The notes: generated by a model from the letters alone, not told the origin. A stretch of 64,000 nt of DNA from Paguma larvata (GCA_030068075.1 CM057835.1:70040895-70104894), one strand, 5' to 3'. Shown: positions 44,800-56,788, numbered from the stretch's first letter. Translations and numbers: made by a program.

Positions 44800-45060
44800 T
44801 CACAGCAAAAATAATGCTAAAATGCCCACACGACCCAAAACAATCTATAGTTTAAATGCAATTCCCATAAAAATTCCAATGACATTTTTCACAGAAATAT
44901 TAAAAAAAACCTGAATTTTGTATAGAATCAGAAAAAAACCCAAATTGCCAAAGCAATCTTGAGAAAGTACAAACCTGTAGACAACAACTTCGTACTTTAA
45001 AATTATATTCCAAAGCTATAGTTTCAACAACCAGTATGGTATTGATCTAAAAGAGACAAA
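44800..45060 (+). mobile_element. Old L1 ORF2 fragment
   Basis: Less decayed than its paralogue at 31720: TIYSLNAIPIKIPMTFFTEI, then 'ccaaattgccaaagcaatct', as in L1 reverse transcriptase. Confidence 0.75.
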
Positions 45061-45782
45061 TAGATTGAGGTCATAAAACAAAAAGACCAGAAACTAGTTC
45101 AAATTCCTCTAGACCACGAGGGAAGACAGAGACTGAAAACAGATACTTTACAAGGTCTCCAGAACAGAGCTACCATGGAATTTGGAGGGAATGCAGATAG
45201 AGTATATAAGAATCAGCTAGCATATGCCCCAAATGGGATCCTTAGGTTCTCACTGATAATTCCTGGCACACTTTGGAAGAGAAAGCTGGAATTATCAGAC
45301 GCCTTACAATGAGCACAGTGATATCTATGTCACTTTGTACAGTGTGTCTCGACACACTACATGTGGAATAAGAAGCACAGCCCAAAGAACGATCTCAAGA
45401 GGGTCAGGTCACATCTGCCAAGGGCCCCCATGGTAACTGTCCTCTACTCTCTGCTGCTTCCTGTATTGGCAAGGGCTGCTGGAACACTGACTCTGCTGTC
45501 AAGCCCACTTAAATCATTCCCTACTGGTACATTTGCTGTTAGAGTAATTTGTGTATAGACACTTCCTCAGTCCTGACCCATGAACGGTCAAGGGAGCCAT
45601 GGACAGGCTCACCCATGAGCCTGTCTGAGTAGAACAGAAAGTCTGTCCCGAGGTTATGAGGAGCCACCTATAGGGACACCTGTCCTAGTCCTAAGGCAGG
45701 GGACAGTGGCTAGAGCAGTGGGAAGGGAGAAGCGGTCTCTGTGGAGTCTGCTCATGTCACACAATGGCGTGTCTGTGTCTGG
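45061..45782. other. Intergenic V upstream flank
   Basis: Shared with 31991-32702. No gene. Confidence 0.55.
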
Positions 45783-45796
45783 ACACTAAGGGGCAC
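45783..45796 (+). promoter_or_regulatory. CTCF-core-like motif upstream of fifth V segment
   Basis: ACACTAAGGGGCAC, 204 bp upstream of the octamer, identical to the site at 32703. Confidence 0.3.
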
Positions 45797-46000
45797 TCAA
45801 GGACTGTTTCTGAGGGGTCATGGTAGATCAAAGCTCAGATCTGCCACCTGCCACTGCCTTTGTCCTCTGCTCAGGGCTCACAGCTGTGACCTCTCCACCC
45901 CCTGCCCTGAAATAGTCTTTCCCCTGCCCATCCCCCTGACATCCTCAGGCAGAGGCACCTGAAGCAGGGCCACTGAGGGGTCAGAAAACAAGGAGGTCTC

Positions 46001-46008
46001 ATTTGCAT
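46001..46008 (+). promoter_or_regulatory. Immunoglobulin promoter octamer
   Basis: Perfect ATTTGCAT, 107 bp before the leader ATG at 46116. Confidence 0.86.
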
Positions 46009-46115
46009 CATTGGGCCCTCCCTCTCTCAACAGATGAAAAGGTGAAGGGAGAGGTAAAGAGAGGCTCTGTTCTGTTGTGAGGCCACAGAAGGCAGGATTG
46101 CTAATGACCTCCATC

Positions 46116-46567
46116 ATGGCCTGGTCCGCTCTCCTCCTCACCCTCCTTGCTCACTGCACAGGTGACTCGATGTGGGCACAGGGGAAGGGGCCCTGGAAGG
46201 ACAGGCGAGACCGTGCTTCCTCCTCTTCTGTCTGGACCTCATGAATATCCTCTCTGTTTTTTTTTTCTCCTTTCAGGTCTTGGGCTCAGTCTAAGCTGAC
46301 TCAACCATCCTTCGTGTCTGGAGACTTGGGCCAGAGGGTCACTATCTCTTGTACTGGAATTGGTAATTACGTGCACTGGTACCAACAAGTCCCAGGAATA
46401 GCGCCCAAAACCATCATCTATGATAATAGCAAACGACCCTCGGGGATCCCAGATCGATTCTCTGGCTCCAAGTCTGGCAACACAGGCACTCTGACCATCA
46501 CTGGACTCCAGGCTGATGACGAGGCTGATTACTACTGTGCATCATGGGACAGTAGTTATACAGTTTA
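46116..46567 (+). pseudogene. IGLV1-like segment with one-base loss at leader splice acceptor
   Basis: Leader exon 46116-46161 ([16 protein letters not shown]) with donor GTGACT. V exon 46277-46567 is open in itself: [17 protein letters not shown], 'TISCTG', '[18 protein letters not shown]', '[11 protein letters not shown]', 'DDEADYYC', CDR3 ASWDSSYTV. At the acceptor the paralogue has 'cag|ggtcttgg' but this copy has 'cag|gtcttgg'. One base fewer shifts the spliced frame to GLGLSLS followed by TGA at 46297-46299. CDR1 is GNY, the same three-residue loop as at 33036. Promoter and RSS are intact. An assembly error at this base would change the verdict. Confidence 0.85.
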
Positions 46568-46606
46568 CACAGTGCTCCAGACCTATGGGGAAGTGAGACA
46601 AACACC
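46568..46606 (+). other. V lambda recombination signal, 23-bp spacer
   Basis: Consensus heptamer CACAGTG (46568-46574), 23-bp spacer, nonamer ACAAACACC (46598-46606). Confidence 0.92.
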
Positions 46607-48838
46607 TAGTTACTCCTCTGAAAAGAAGGGAAACACATCAACAGTCGCCTCATGAGCTTAGACTGTGATTCTGCTCATTTTCTTGCTGATGACCTTGGCG
46701 CAGGTCCATCCAAGGGCACCTCCTGTGAGTGAGGCTCCTCCTGTACTTTCTGTCCACAAAGTAACTCTGAGAAAACCATTCCTAGACAAATAGTCTTCAT
46801 GAAACAGATCTCTTGTTTTATCAGATGAGGTATTTTCCATCTAGGCTGGATCTCACTATTTTTTCCTTTTGATATTACAATAAATGAAACATTTTTCCTT
46901 TTCCTCTGAACTCTACCTATGTTGTGCTTGAATAATAAATCAGCCTTATTTTCATCTGGTTTCTATCTCCATGGTGATGGCTACTTTTGTCTTACTAGCC
47001 ATTATTTGAAAAATAAATGCCTATTTAAAAGTATAAAATCATGTAAGTGAGTTTAAAAACTTTGGTCCACAGAAAAACCTGCACTTGAATGTTTATGACG
47101 ACACATTCATGATCACTAGAGCCTGAAAGCTACCTAAAATTGGCATATGAATATTTATTATAGGTTTAGATATAAGCACCCAAACCTTAATCTAACTAAG
47201 ATGTCACCTAGGAGGTGCCACCTTCATGAATAATTTCATAATTATCTCAAATATTGGATAAAGCAAAACTCTTCAAACATTTGTGGGTTGTGGCAGTGCT
47301 AAAAGTTTAAAAAGAGTTGATCATATGAACAGGGGAAAACATTTTAAGCAACAGAATGATTCTATATGATAATAATGCACTTAAATGACACTCTGTCATT
47401 GTCAGAATTCACAGAATACACCCCCATGGCAGAACTTAGGTGTACATAAAAAGCTTAGGAGTTTTGGGCACGTGATGGAATCAGAATGTGACGAAACTCA
47501 TGCACCTGCAGTAAAAGCTGAGGGCCCGCCTCAGGGCAGGAATGGGAGAAAGCTGCTGGCTGAGTGAGGAGAGAGAGTGGAGCCACTAAGTGTAAAGACA
47601 TAAGAAAGTGCATATAAGTTCTGGACTCCAGTACATGAAGTTGTGTCCCGTGGGGAAACAGGTTGATGATTCTGATGTGACCACACTGTGGACTGTCACT
47701 GAACAATTACCTAAATGGATGCATGGGTGGTGCTGGAGTAGTATTGCCCACTTTGGAAATGGAAAGTCACAGATATACCCAAGGGAGGAGGCTTGAGACA
47801 AGACTGTGATCAGGATAAGAGCTGGAGATGGCAGTTTGAAAATGTGTGTAGTTTGATGGAGACAGATAATTGCATGTGGAAACAGTCACCAATATGTCCA
47901 CATTCCTGGGATGGTTTACTTGTATATTTGTCCTTCATCTGTCAACTGAGTGAAAGTGGGAGCAATGAGGCTCCCTACGGCATGAGATGAATTTTTCCTA
48001 GATGTTACATTCTAATACCATTTTCCCAGGAAGAGATGCAGGCTTCCTTAGGGAAGTGTTTAATTCCCAGACAAGCAATTTTGCAGGATGAGTACTGAGG
48101 ACCTTAGAGTGTCAGAAAATGAAAAATCCTTCAAAACAAACGCAAGCACTTCAGGGCACAACCAACACACACGCACATGTGCAAACACACACAAGGACAG
48201 GGTGTGTCTAGGAGCTCATGAGCCAACTTAAAGGGCTCCCATGGGGTAAAAATTTTAACCCCAAAAATATGAAAGTATTGGGTTCTAACTCAATGTCTAA
48301 ATAAATGTCTGTGGTCCATATTGTTAACTGGTGGTATAAATAAATGGAGTCAGATGAGACACATCCCGTGCAGAAATTTCATGGAACAGGTGTAAACCCA
48401 TGGCTCTGAATGATTTCAGGCATAACTCCCACTCATGAAGTATGGACAAAGGCACCAAAAGGAAGAGCAGTCTGAAGAAGTGTCACAGTAACAGAAGCTA
48501 AGGAGACATCACAACTAAATGTCACAAAGCTCAGGTCATGATAGCAGTTTGTGGCATTAGAACAGAAACAGGATATTAGGCAAAAACTAAGAAAATATAA
48601 ATAAACTGTAGATATTAATTGTAGGGGTTGAACTGTGTCTCCAACAATTCATGTGGTAAAAAGTTCTAAAAACTACCATATTTCAGAATGTGAACTTTTT
48701 TGCAAATGGGTTGGTGCAGTTGTAATTATCAAGGGGAGACCAGTAAGGTGTAATAGTGTATGTCTGTCTTTCTCTCTCTCATTGCTTTTCCTTTGACTCT
48801 TTGCCTGGAATAATGCTGAACAGAATTTCAATATTTTA
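46607..48838. other. V downstream flank within Dup B, no gene
   Basis: Shared with 33525-35780. No gene. 48620-48760 resembles the old mammalian repeat also noted near 35575. Confidence 0.6.
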
Positions 48839-48883
48839 TGAGACTGACGTGCTGCCCACTGCGCCAAGAGGGCCGCTTGCATC
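48839..48883 (-). pseudogene. Tailless retrocopy of tRNA-Met 5' half
   Basis: On the minus strand, 48873 down to 48839 reads GCCCTCTTGGCGCAGTGGG and continues to 'cgtcagtctca', matching elongator tRNA-Met from nt 1 to the anticodon loop; TAA of the flank extends the match. Ten extra bases precede the tRNA start. There is no poly(A). Direct repeats TCAATATTTTA (48828-48838, 48884-48894) flank it. Dup B copy 1 has the unoccupied site near 35780. Confidence 0.88.
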
Positions 48884-49483
48884 TCAATATTTTAGAGAAA
48901 AAAGCCTATGAACCCATCCTACATTGTCTTAGAGATGCCTGGTATTGCAGAAAAAAATCTAGAAATTTTGTTGTCTTTTCATTTTGAACCCATGGAACAT
49001 TTACCAAATAAACATAATAGGTTGTGGGTGGAATTCCCTTTTCTAACTGCCCCTTAATGGATGAGCAGAGAACGAATTTCTAGGAAGATGGAGGTCCCTT
49101 GTACATTACAATGGTTTCTATCAATCTTCATACTGAGAACACTTATAAATCTGGACAAACAGAAAGGAAAATGATTCCTCGGTACACCAGAGAAGAAAAC
49201 TAACCCCCAGACTAACTATAAAGGGTAATTAAAAACCCAGATTGAGCTAAAAGTACAGTGGATACTTCTCTGAAGAGAGCTTATAGTTTTCTGACAGAGA
49301 CATCACATACCTGGGCCTGTACAATGGAGGTTATGGCATATAACAGGAGATTCTTACAATAAAGCAACAAGAACAAAAAATAGACAAAGTTCAGGGATAA
49401 CACACATAGACCTTTTATGAGATATGAAACAGGAGTGAACCTAGGAAATATGAAGTTTGAACTAGGTTAGATTGTAGATATAA

Positions 49484-49690
49484 GGGTGCCTGGATGGTTC
49501 TGTTGGTTAAGCGTCAGGCTTCAGCTCAGGATATGATATTGCGATTCATGCGTTTAAGTCCTGTGTCCGACTCTGTGTCCACTGCTAAGAGCCTGGTGCC
49601 TGCTTTAGATTCTGTGTCTCCCTCTCCTTCTCAGTACCTCCCCTGCTCATACCCCCGCCCCAACCCAATAAAAATTAAATAAAGTTTACA
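49484..49690 (+). mobile_element. CAN-SINE
   Basis: Head 'gggtgcctggatggttctgt', body and A-rich tail. It is the orthologous insertion to 36389-36620 and lacks the long (CT)n expansion. Confidence 0.9.
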
Positions 49691-50010
49691 AAAAACTTAG
49701 ATTGGAGACTTAGTAGTGATTCCAGGCCGGCCCTGCAGTAAGCAAACCCCAATGTCAGGTAACACTAATGTATCCAGTAACATAAACAGTGTAAAATAAA
49801 GCCTATGTTTAGCAGCCTGGAAGTTATTGGTGACCTGAAGAGCCTTAATGTCTTCATCCCAAGCACCCACGAGAGGATCTATTCATGTTCCTTCCCTGGG
49901 CACTGAAATCACAAACATCCATCTGCAGAAGTCAGCTTGTCCTCTAGGGATTTTGCGTGGTGTCAGAGCAGCTGGATGACCAGGGCTGGGGGCAGCGGTG
50001 GCCTGTTCGG

Positions 50011-51119
50011 AATGGTACTGAGAGGGCAGGGCTCTGGGCCAGGCCATCAACAAAATACTGGAATGGCTCTCATATACTAAGGCAACCAGGGTCCTCATTG
50101 CTGTGTGGCTGTCCCTCACCTGGGCCTCAGGAGCCCCAGGAGAGCTCAGCTTGACTCACTCCTTTACATTATGTTACTCCCTCCAACCCCATGGCACCCT
50201 TCACCATGCCTGAGGCCAGGCACAGCCATATGGACCATCACACAGAACAAAAAGGTTTGCAGGAAGCATCTTGAGCAGAAACACAGTAAGGGAAGTGACT
50301 ACTAGAAACCTGGGGAAGAGGGGTCTTCCATTGCCCTGTGAGCCCCTGGATCTGGCTGCCTCACCGCATTCCTTAAAACGTGGATCATTTCTTCCTTTTT
50401 CCTTCTGGTGTCTGGTAAATTTGACACTTATAGACAAGGAGTAGATGGAATGCATTTTCAAGGAGGAAGTGGGCTCACAGGGAGTCTGCCCAGTGGGTAA
50501 GACGGCTTGTGAGCAGAATCCCTTCAATGGAACCTCAAGGAACAGAGCTTTGTGTGGTCTCTACCATGTCCTAGAGTCTCTCCTCCAGTCCTTTATATAG
50601 GGAGACTTTGCCAGATTTTACAAAAGGAATCCTTGAGATCACACAGGGCCTGCCCTTACCTCAGCTTTGCAAGGAGCAGGTGCAGTGACACCAGATCATG
50701 ACCCATCTCTTCATATACTGGTCACTTGAGCACAGGTCCCCGATTTCTGCCCTGGAAACCTCTACAATATGTACTATTGTGGGTGTGGGACAAGAGCCCC
50801 ATAAATGGGAAGATTGACAGCACTCAGGATGAAGCCTGATGGGAGAAAATAATCCCTTCAGATCCGGGGTCACTGCCCCACACCCTACACAAGGCTATTC
50901 ACCCCAGTCAAGTGGGACAAGACCTTTTCTCTGCTACCTTTGATCTGTCTATCATTTCTCTGTTACTAAGTGTCAACAGTACTAGTCACCGACAGTGACT
51001 CATGAGATCCACACTGTCACCTCTGCAGCAGCACGGTCCTCTCTAAGCCCATGATGGCCATCTGGGTCTTCAGGAATCACCACTAGTCCTTTCCCAACAA
51101 TGCAAAGTATTAACCACTG
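50011..51119. other. Intergenic, no gene recognised
   Basis: Unique sequence between Dup B copy 2 and an L1 fragment. No supportable gene. Confidence 0.5.
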
Positions 51120-51600
51120 AATTTGGCTATTTAATTACATTTTCTAACACTTGAGGAATAGTGTTAAAATATAATGGAAGTGAAGATTGCCTTTGCATGT
51201 TCTTGATCTCTGTGGAAATCGTCCCCTCACTACTCTGTGAACTAAGATGCCGGCCTCAGGACTACATCATAACTGCGTGAGAGTTTCTGTATTACCAGAT
51301 TATAAATGTATCTGCATTTTCGTTTTCTTTTATAAGAATTTGGTGTTAAAATTGGTCAAAGGTCTTTTGAGACAAATTGGGGTAATACGATCATACCTTT
51401 GAATGTAATATTTTGGGGTATAACATAAAATTCTTTCTTATTAGATAACCCAACTTGCATCATTGGAAAAAAATCACACTGATTGGTGGTGTATCAATTT
51501 AATAATACGGTATTGAGGTCTTTTTGTTAATATTCTATACACAAAATTTCTATCAGTATTTAATAAACTGGTCTGTAATTTTCCTTATTGTGAAATGGAT
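51120..51600 (-). mobile_element. Old L1 ORF2 fragment, antisense
   Basis: Antisense L1 reverse-transcriptase wording: 'cctttgcatgttcttgatct', 'aacccaacttgcatcattgg', 'ctggtctgtaattttcctta'. Confidence 0.6.
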
Positions 51601-51834
51601 TTTTTAAGTGTAGTTATGAGTTTTAAACCATTTTAAAAGGACTAACAAATATTACATACTTTTGTATTATGATAAAATATAGAGCAAATAAAACAAAATC
51701 ATCTAAACTCTGAAGTTTTCTTAGTTAGTTCAACTGTGGAGTTAGTTCAACCTCCATTCTCCTCAGTGTGTGGTGTGACCTGAGCTCCAGCACCAGAGCT
51801 CAAGAAGGGGCTGAACTGTCACTAAATCGGACCC

Positions 51835-51842
51835 ATTTGCAT
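51835..51842 (+). promoter_or_regulatory. Promoter octamer of a dead V segment
   Basis: Perfect ATTTGCAT, 95 bp before the leader ATG at 51930. The other Dup C copy has ATTTTCAT. Confidence 0.8.
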
Positions 51843-51929
51843 GGACAACGCATCCTGTGTCAGAGGGTGGATGAGGAAAGAAACCCTGGGTCAGCTTGGC
51901 CCAATGTGGAGAACAGAGGCTATGTCACC

Positions 51930-52442
51930 ATGGCCAGGACTCCTGTCTTCCTTATGCACAGTTAGGGACAGGCCCTGTGGACCCATGATGGTCCCCAAAT
52001 CACTTTGTGCTCAGTGATCTGAGAATTGTTTTTTCTTTTTCTTTCAAGCCCTAGCCCCCATGAGGATCTGTGTTTACATGTTCCCTGTCCCAGGATCTGC
52101 TGACCACCCACCTGCCCTCTCTGCATCTCCAGAACCAACCGCCAGACTCATCTGCAACATGAACAGTGGATTCAGTGTTGGCTGCTAGTACATATACAGG
52201 TTCCAGAGAAGCCAGGGAGCCCTCCCGGTATCTCCTTTAGTTCCATTCAGACTCAAATAAGCATCAGGGGTCCAGGAGCCCCAGTTGCTTCTCTGCATCC
52301 AAACATGCCTGGGCCAGTGCAGGAATTCAGCTCATCTCTGATGAGCAGTGAAAAGACGAAGCTTTAACTGTGCTTCAGATCATTGCAGCAGGAGCAGCTT
52401 TCCTTACAATGTCTCAGGCGATGAGGAAGAGAGGGAAAAACG
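51930..52442 (+). pseudogene. IGLV5-like pseudogene, second copy
   Basis: The leader at 51930 (MARTPVFLMHS) is shortened and its donor GT is TT. The V exon has FR1 traces (PPALSASPEPTARLIC), CDR1 NSGFSVG then a stop codon, YIYRFQRSQGALP, and a decayed FR3 with several stops. The RSS is degenerate: heptamer TACAATG (52405-52411), 22-bp spacer, nonamer GGAAAAACG (52434-52442). It is more decayed than the paralogue at 22914. Confidence 0.8.
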
Positions 52443-54748
52443 CTTGGGGCTGAAAGTTGTGACTCTGAGTATCTTTTGTTGAGAACCTTCTGTGGAGGCT
52501 GCCATAGGAGAGAGTCCTCTGAGTGGACACGTGCCCTTGAGGAGGAAGGAGTGACACAGATTATGCTGTTCCTGAGATGTCACAAGTGTCCCAGAAGCAC
52601 ACAGGTGAAGGAATAGAGCCCAACTACACAGGCCTATGGGGTCAGAAGAATAAATACTTTTACAGCATAAACCTCAGTCTATCTCTCTTGTGTCTCCTTT
52701 AAAGCACACAGAATACTTCACTTTACACACTCCTGATCATCAACTATATGTTTGCTTGTTTTCTCACAACAAGATTATCTCTGGGATATGTGGTGAGTGT
52801 CCTATAATTTACCTGAATTTAACACCGAGATTATCTGCCTGGAAATGGTGTAACACCACAGGCTAAGGGCTCAGTACCAGACAGCTGCCCCCTATTTTGT
52901 TCCCAAGAACAATGAGTAGCTTACCTATATCCTCTGTCCAATGTAGCGACAAAACGGAGATTCCCACAACTCCCTCTTAGAGTTTCATTAACTTGCTGGA
53001 GTGGTCTCAGAGAACTCAGGGAAACACTGACTCCTTTTGTCATTCATTAAAGGATGCGAGGAAGGGGACAGATGAACAAGCAAAGGAAGGGACACCTAGT
53101 GTGAGATCTGGGAACATCCCGAGCACCAGAGCTTCGGTCCTCTGGAGTGGAAGGGCATCACGTCAGGGGTGTGGATGTGTTCGCCACGCTGATTGCTCTT
53201 CAAACACTGTACTTCCGGATTTTATTGAGTATTCAGGTAGACATGATCGGACATTAACTCTCCTGCCTGCCTGTCTACCTGTCTCAAGTATGAAGGAGTG
53301 TGAAACCAGCCTCTGACCATGGCTTGGTCTTTCTTGGGACTATCCCTAGGCAAGACCTATCCAGGAGCTTACCAAGAATCATGTCATTAGAATGAACATG
53401 CTTCTAGTGCTCATCTCACTTAGGAAATGAAGAATATTAGAAACTCAGTGTCAGGAACCAGGTTGCAGACTCTTAAATAGTTTCTAAGATCACGCAGTAC
53501 AGTTGTCTCAAATAAGATGGTGACAGAGGTACTCATGTTCATCCACAAATCCCAAACCATTAAAGTGTGTCTCTTGTGTTACGGATGACATACCCATATC
53601 TGAGATGTTAAAAAGTGCCTTGGTCATAGAAATAATTTTCTCTTTCACTCATCTGACAAAAAGTGAGTCACAACTTCTTCACACTCACCTCACCTCCCAC
53701 ACACACCCTCCTTTTCTCTCCTCGGCTTCTGCCTGCCTCAGAACTTCGGTCTCCCTATGGCTCTTCAGGTCTGAACTCCATCTTTATGTTAGAATTTCAG
53801 AGAAGAGTAAAATCTTGCAAGAGTTTCCACTCTCCAGGGTCCATCTCTAGGATGGAGAAGTTGTAGAAACTGAAGCAACCGAAAATCATCTCATCATCTG
53901 ATCCCTGCTCTCATCCCTGATTGTACTTTTCATGTCCCACCAGCCTCATCAATCTCTGTAATATGACAACATGATTGTTATATTTCCGTGAAGGGAATGG
54001 TCATCCGGCTTTTGAGCATCTACACGGAGAAGCTATTCATGCAATTACTTTTCCTCCTTCAGAATTACTGAGGCTGCACACAGCCTATCTGGTGACATAG
54101 TCAATGAAGGAAGGATTTGCTGCATATTTCAGCACATGACAACTTTTTTTATTCTTGAGAATATTTGTTTCTAAGGCCATCAGGACACTCACCAAGCCAC
54201 ACATTTTTGTTCCAATCAATGAACTCTCATGCATTAACCCTTTCCAAAATAAAAGTTGGAAATATCTCTTGGTCACACCAGGAGGGTATCAGGGGACACC
54301 AGGGTCACAGTGAAGGATGGTTATAATGTGAGGGACATGAAGAAGGGCTGTGTGGTCACCCCCTATCTTATGCTACCTGAGACCTGAAGACCCCGCAGCT
54401 TTGAGAAGTGTGTCCACAGGAATGAAAATGGACAGAGTATCCACCCACAAGACCTGAACTTCTGATTCAGTGAAATCCCTGTTTAAACTAATTTAGACGA
54501 TATTCCTCTCCTTTCTGTAAATTTCACACTCATACAAGAGAACTGGCCTTCCAGACACTGGCTTCTTGAGCTCCAAACTCCAGAACACTGGAGGTTCATA
54601 CAGAGCACCAGCCTCAGGGAGAGGTTTGCATGGAGACTGACGCTCAGTGAATGGAGAGAGGACTCAAGAGGGACAGGGAGACACTTTTTTTTTCATGTTT
54701 AGCCTCTAGGAAGGCTTTCTGAGGACACATGTAGCATATTCCCTCTCT

Positions 54749-54753
<5 letters not shown>
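52443..54753. other. Intergenic, no gene recognised
   Basis: Flank shared with 23444-25587. The 107-aa open frame at 52993-53316 has no recognisable domain and is not conserved as a frame in copy 1. Confidence 0.55.

Positions 54754-54797
<44 letters not shown>
54754..54797 (+). repeat. (CT)n microsatellite
   Basis: CT run at the site where the other Dup C copy has (AC)16. Confidence 0.96.
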
Positions 54798-54800
<3 letters not shown>

Positions 54801-54869
54801 CATGAACACACAAGGATATATGCTCTATCTGCGTGTAGCCTCCTGGCTTCTCTATGTCTACAAATATCA

Positions 54870-55191
54870 TGGTCCACCTGTGCTCACCTAGCCAATCTCA
54901 GGGTCAGAATCCCAGGAGGCAGCATCCCCATCATCAGGAAACACCAGCGACATCCAGCGTAACTGCTGTCCTGTCACTAGGGCAGCCAGGAATTGCCCTG
55001 ATCACCTGTTCTCCTGGGACAGGCTGATGCTCAGGAATCCCAGGGTGAGTCTCTATCCCTGTGGGAGCTCAGCCCCTGACCATCTATGGGTTCACTCAGC
55101 ACCTGGGGTTATCAGTACATTGATTCTGGGCCAGGAGCCTCAGTGCTGCTCCCACAGAGCTCAAAACCCAGGGAGATGTATCACACCCTCC
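54870..55191 (+). pseudogene. IGLV pseudogene, heavily decayed, second copy
   Basis: Paralogue of 25688-26013. FR1 traces ('cacctgtgctcacctagcc', compare QPVLTQP) are followed by a frame-broken body. 'aggaatcccagggtgag' marks the CDR2/FR3 boundary. The RSS has heptamer CACAGAG (55153-55159), 23-bp spacer and nonamer ACACCCTCC (55183-55191). No leader exon was recognised. Confidence 0.7.
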
Positions 55192-56572
55192 TGGTGCTCT
55201 TGTACTGGGTGTTACTCCCTCAATCCCCTCAGTGACACCTCCAGCCAGGTTGGAGCTCTGCTGAAAATTCTTCTGTCTCAAACCATGGCCACAATGCCTG
55301 TGACCTCAGGGACATATTGCCTCACAACTGCACCTCTCCACAACTCATATATGGGATCTTTGACTGGAGATTCATGTAGCCTTGGTTAATAGAAATTCAT
55401 TCCTCTAGTCATAAGGGCTGGATAAACTATTGCTCTATTCTGAATATACTGGACACAAAGAAGAGAGGTACAGCCATGTTACCCTAGACACAAGTCTGAC
55501 CCCAAATCACTCTTTCCTGGATGTTCTGTGTGTGCTTAGTGATTGCATCACTGAGATGGCTGCGGTTCAGAGGAACAGGTTCCCCTTGTGGTTTCATTGG
55601 ACAGCATGTCAGACTCACCTACTTTTGGAAAAATTCCACCATACTAAACTCATGGCAAAGAAAACATGATTTTAGAAAAATTTATAGCAAGCATCCCTTG
55701 TTCATTGTTTTTTCCATCCATGTTTTTAACCACAATTTGTATCATGTTTCTCTGTAATAATACAGATCTGTAAAAACTATTCTAGTAATTGTATCTGCAT
55801 TTTTATAAGACATTGTCATCGAATTAAATCATCATATTAAGAGAAATTTTGTATAAAGGAGTAAACACCCATTTAAAGTGCACACTTGACTAGGTGGAGA
55901 CAACACATAAACTGTGTCACTGGATCCCTGTCAGAAAACCTGCAGCTGTCACTCCTTCCCTCCTAGAACTTCCTGCAGGTTTGCCCTTCATGCTCTGAGG
56001 TCAGTGCCACACACGGGATCCTGCAAACTTGGGTCATTGTGCTGGGAGGACAGATCATGGGAGGGAATCACTGCATGTAGTATGTGGAGAACTGTTGTTT
56101 CAAGCAAACAGAAGTAGTGACTGAGGACAAAGATTTTTAGTGTATATTTCCTCTAGGAATACACACAACTTTTTCTACCCACAGCCTGAACAGAAGCTCT
56201 CCTTCTTTCCTCAGTGCTATGGGAATCTTAGAGGAAGGTGAGCTCTGGAAACCAGGGAGGAATCAAGTAAGAGGAAAGTACACAGAATCCTACACAGAAG
56301 GGGTCAGGTGGCCAGTGGTACACATCATTGCTCTGGACATGATCCTGGTCTAAGTGGAAGTTTGGTAGAGACACCACCTCATTCTTGACCCATGAACCGT
56401 ACAGAGAACCATGGACTCACTCTCTCTGAGGTGTCTGAGTAGAGCATACAGTCTGGCTTAGGTTATGGAGGCTACCTAGAGGAACACCCTGAGTGGACAG
56501 AGAAATAGTGGAAAAGGCGCTGTCTTTCATGGACCTGACTACCATTTCAAACAATGGTGTGCCTGAGTCTGA
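55192..56572. other. Intergenic V upstream flank
   Basis: Shared with 26014-27955 without the two SINEs found there. No gene. Confidence 0.55.
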
Positions 56573-56586
56573 CCACCAGGGGGCAC
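56573..56586 (+). promoter_or_regulatory. CTCF-core-like motif upstream of sixth V segment
   Basis: CCACCAGGGGGCAC fully satisfies the CTCF core consensus. It is 202 bp upstream of the octamer and in forward orientation, like the V segment. Confidence 0.55.
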
Positions 56587-56788
56587 ACAGGACCCATTTC
56601 TGATGGTTCAGGGGTGATGAGAACTGAAACCTGCCACCTGTACTATCTGTGCCCTTTACACAGGGCTCACAACTGTGACCTACTCACCCCTTGATCCGAA
56701 ACAGCCCCTCCCTTGACCAGCCCCTTGACATCCTCTGGCAAAGAAGACTGACACAGGCCCAGTGAGAGGTCAGAGAGCTGGGAGTCTC

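Larger units (their letters stand above)
43649..50010. repeat. Segmental duplication B, copy 2
   Basis: Collinear with 30546-36935 from 'ggctccatgaggaaggcctc' to about 'gtgtcagagcag'. Copy-2-specific features are the tRNA-Met half at 48839 and a one-base loss in the V segment. Confidence 0.92.

Noticed and set aside
50661..50873. Possible V-like remnant ('ctacaatatgtactattgtgg')
   Set aside because: A YYC-like triplet and a few similar residues only; no FR1, FR2, leader, octamer or RSS in register.
52993..53316. 107-aa open frame
   Set aside because: The frame is not preserved in the paralogous Dup C copy and has no recognisable domain.
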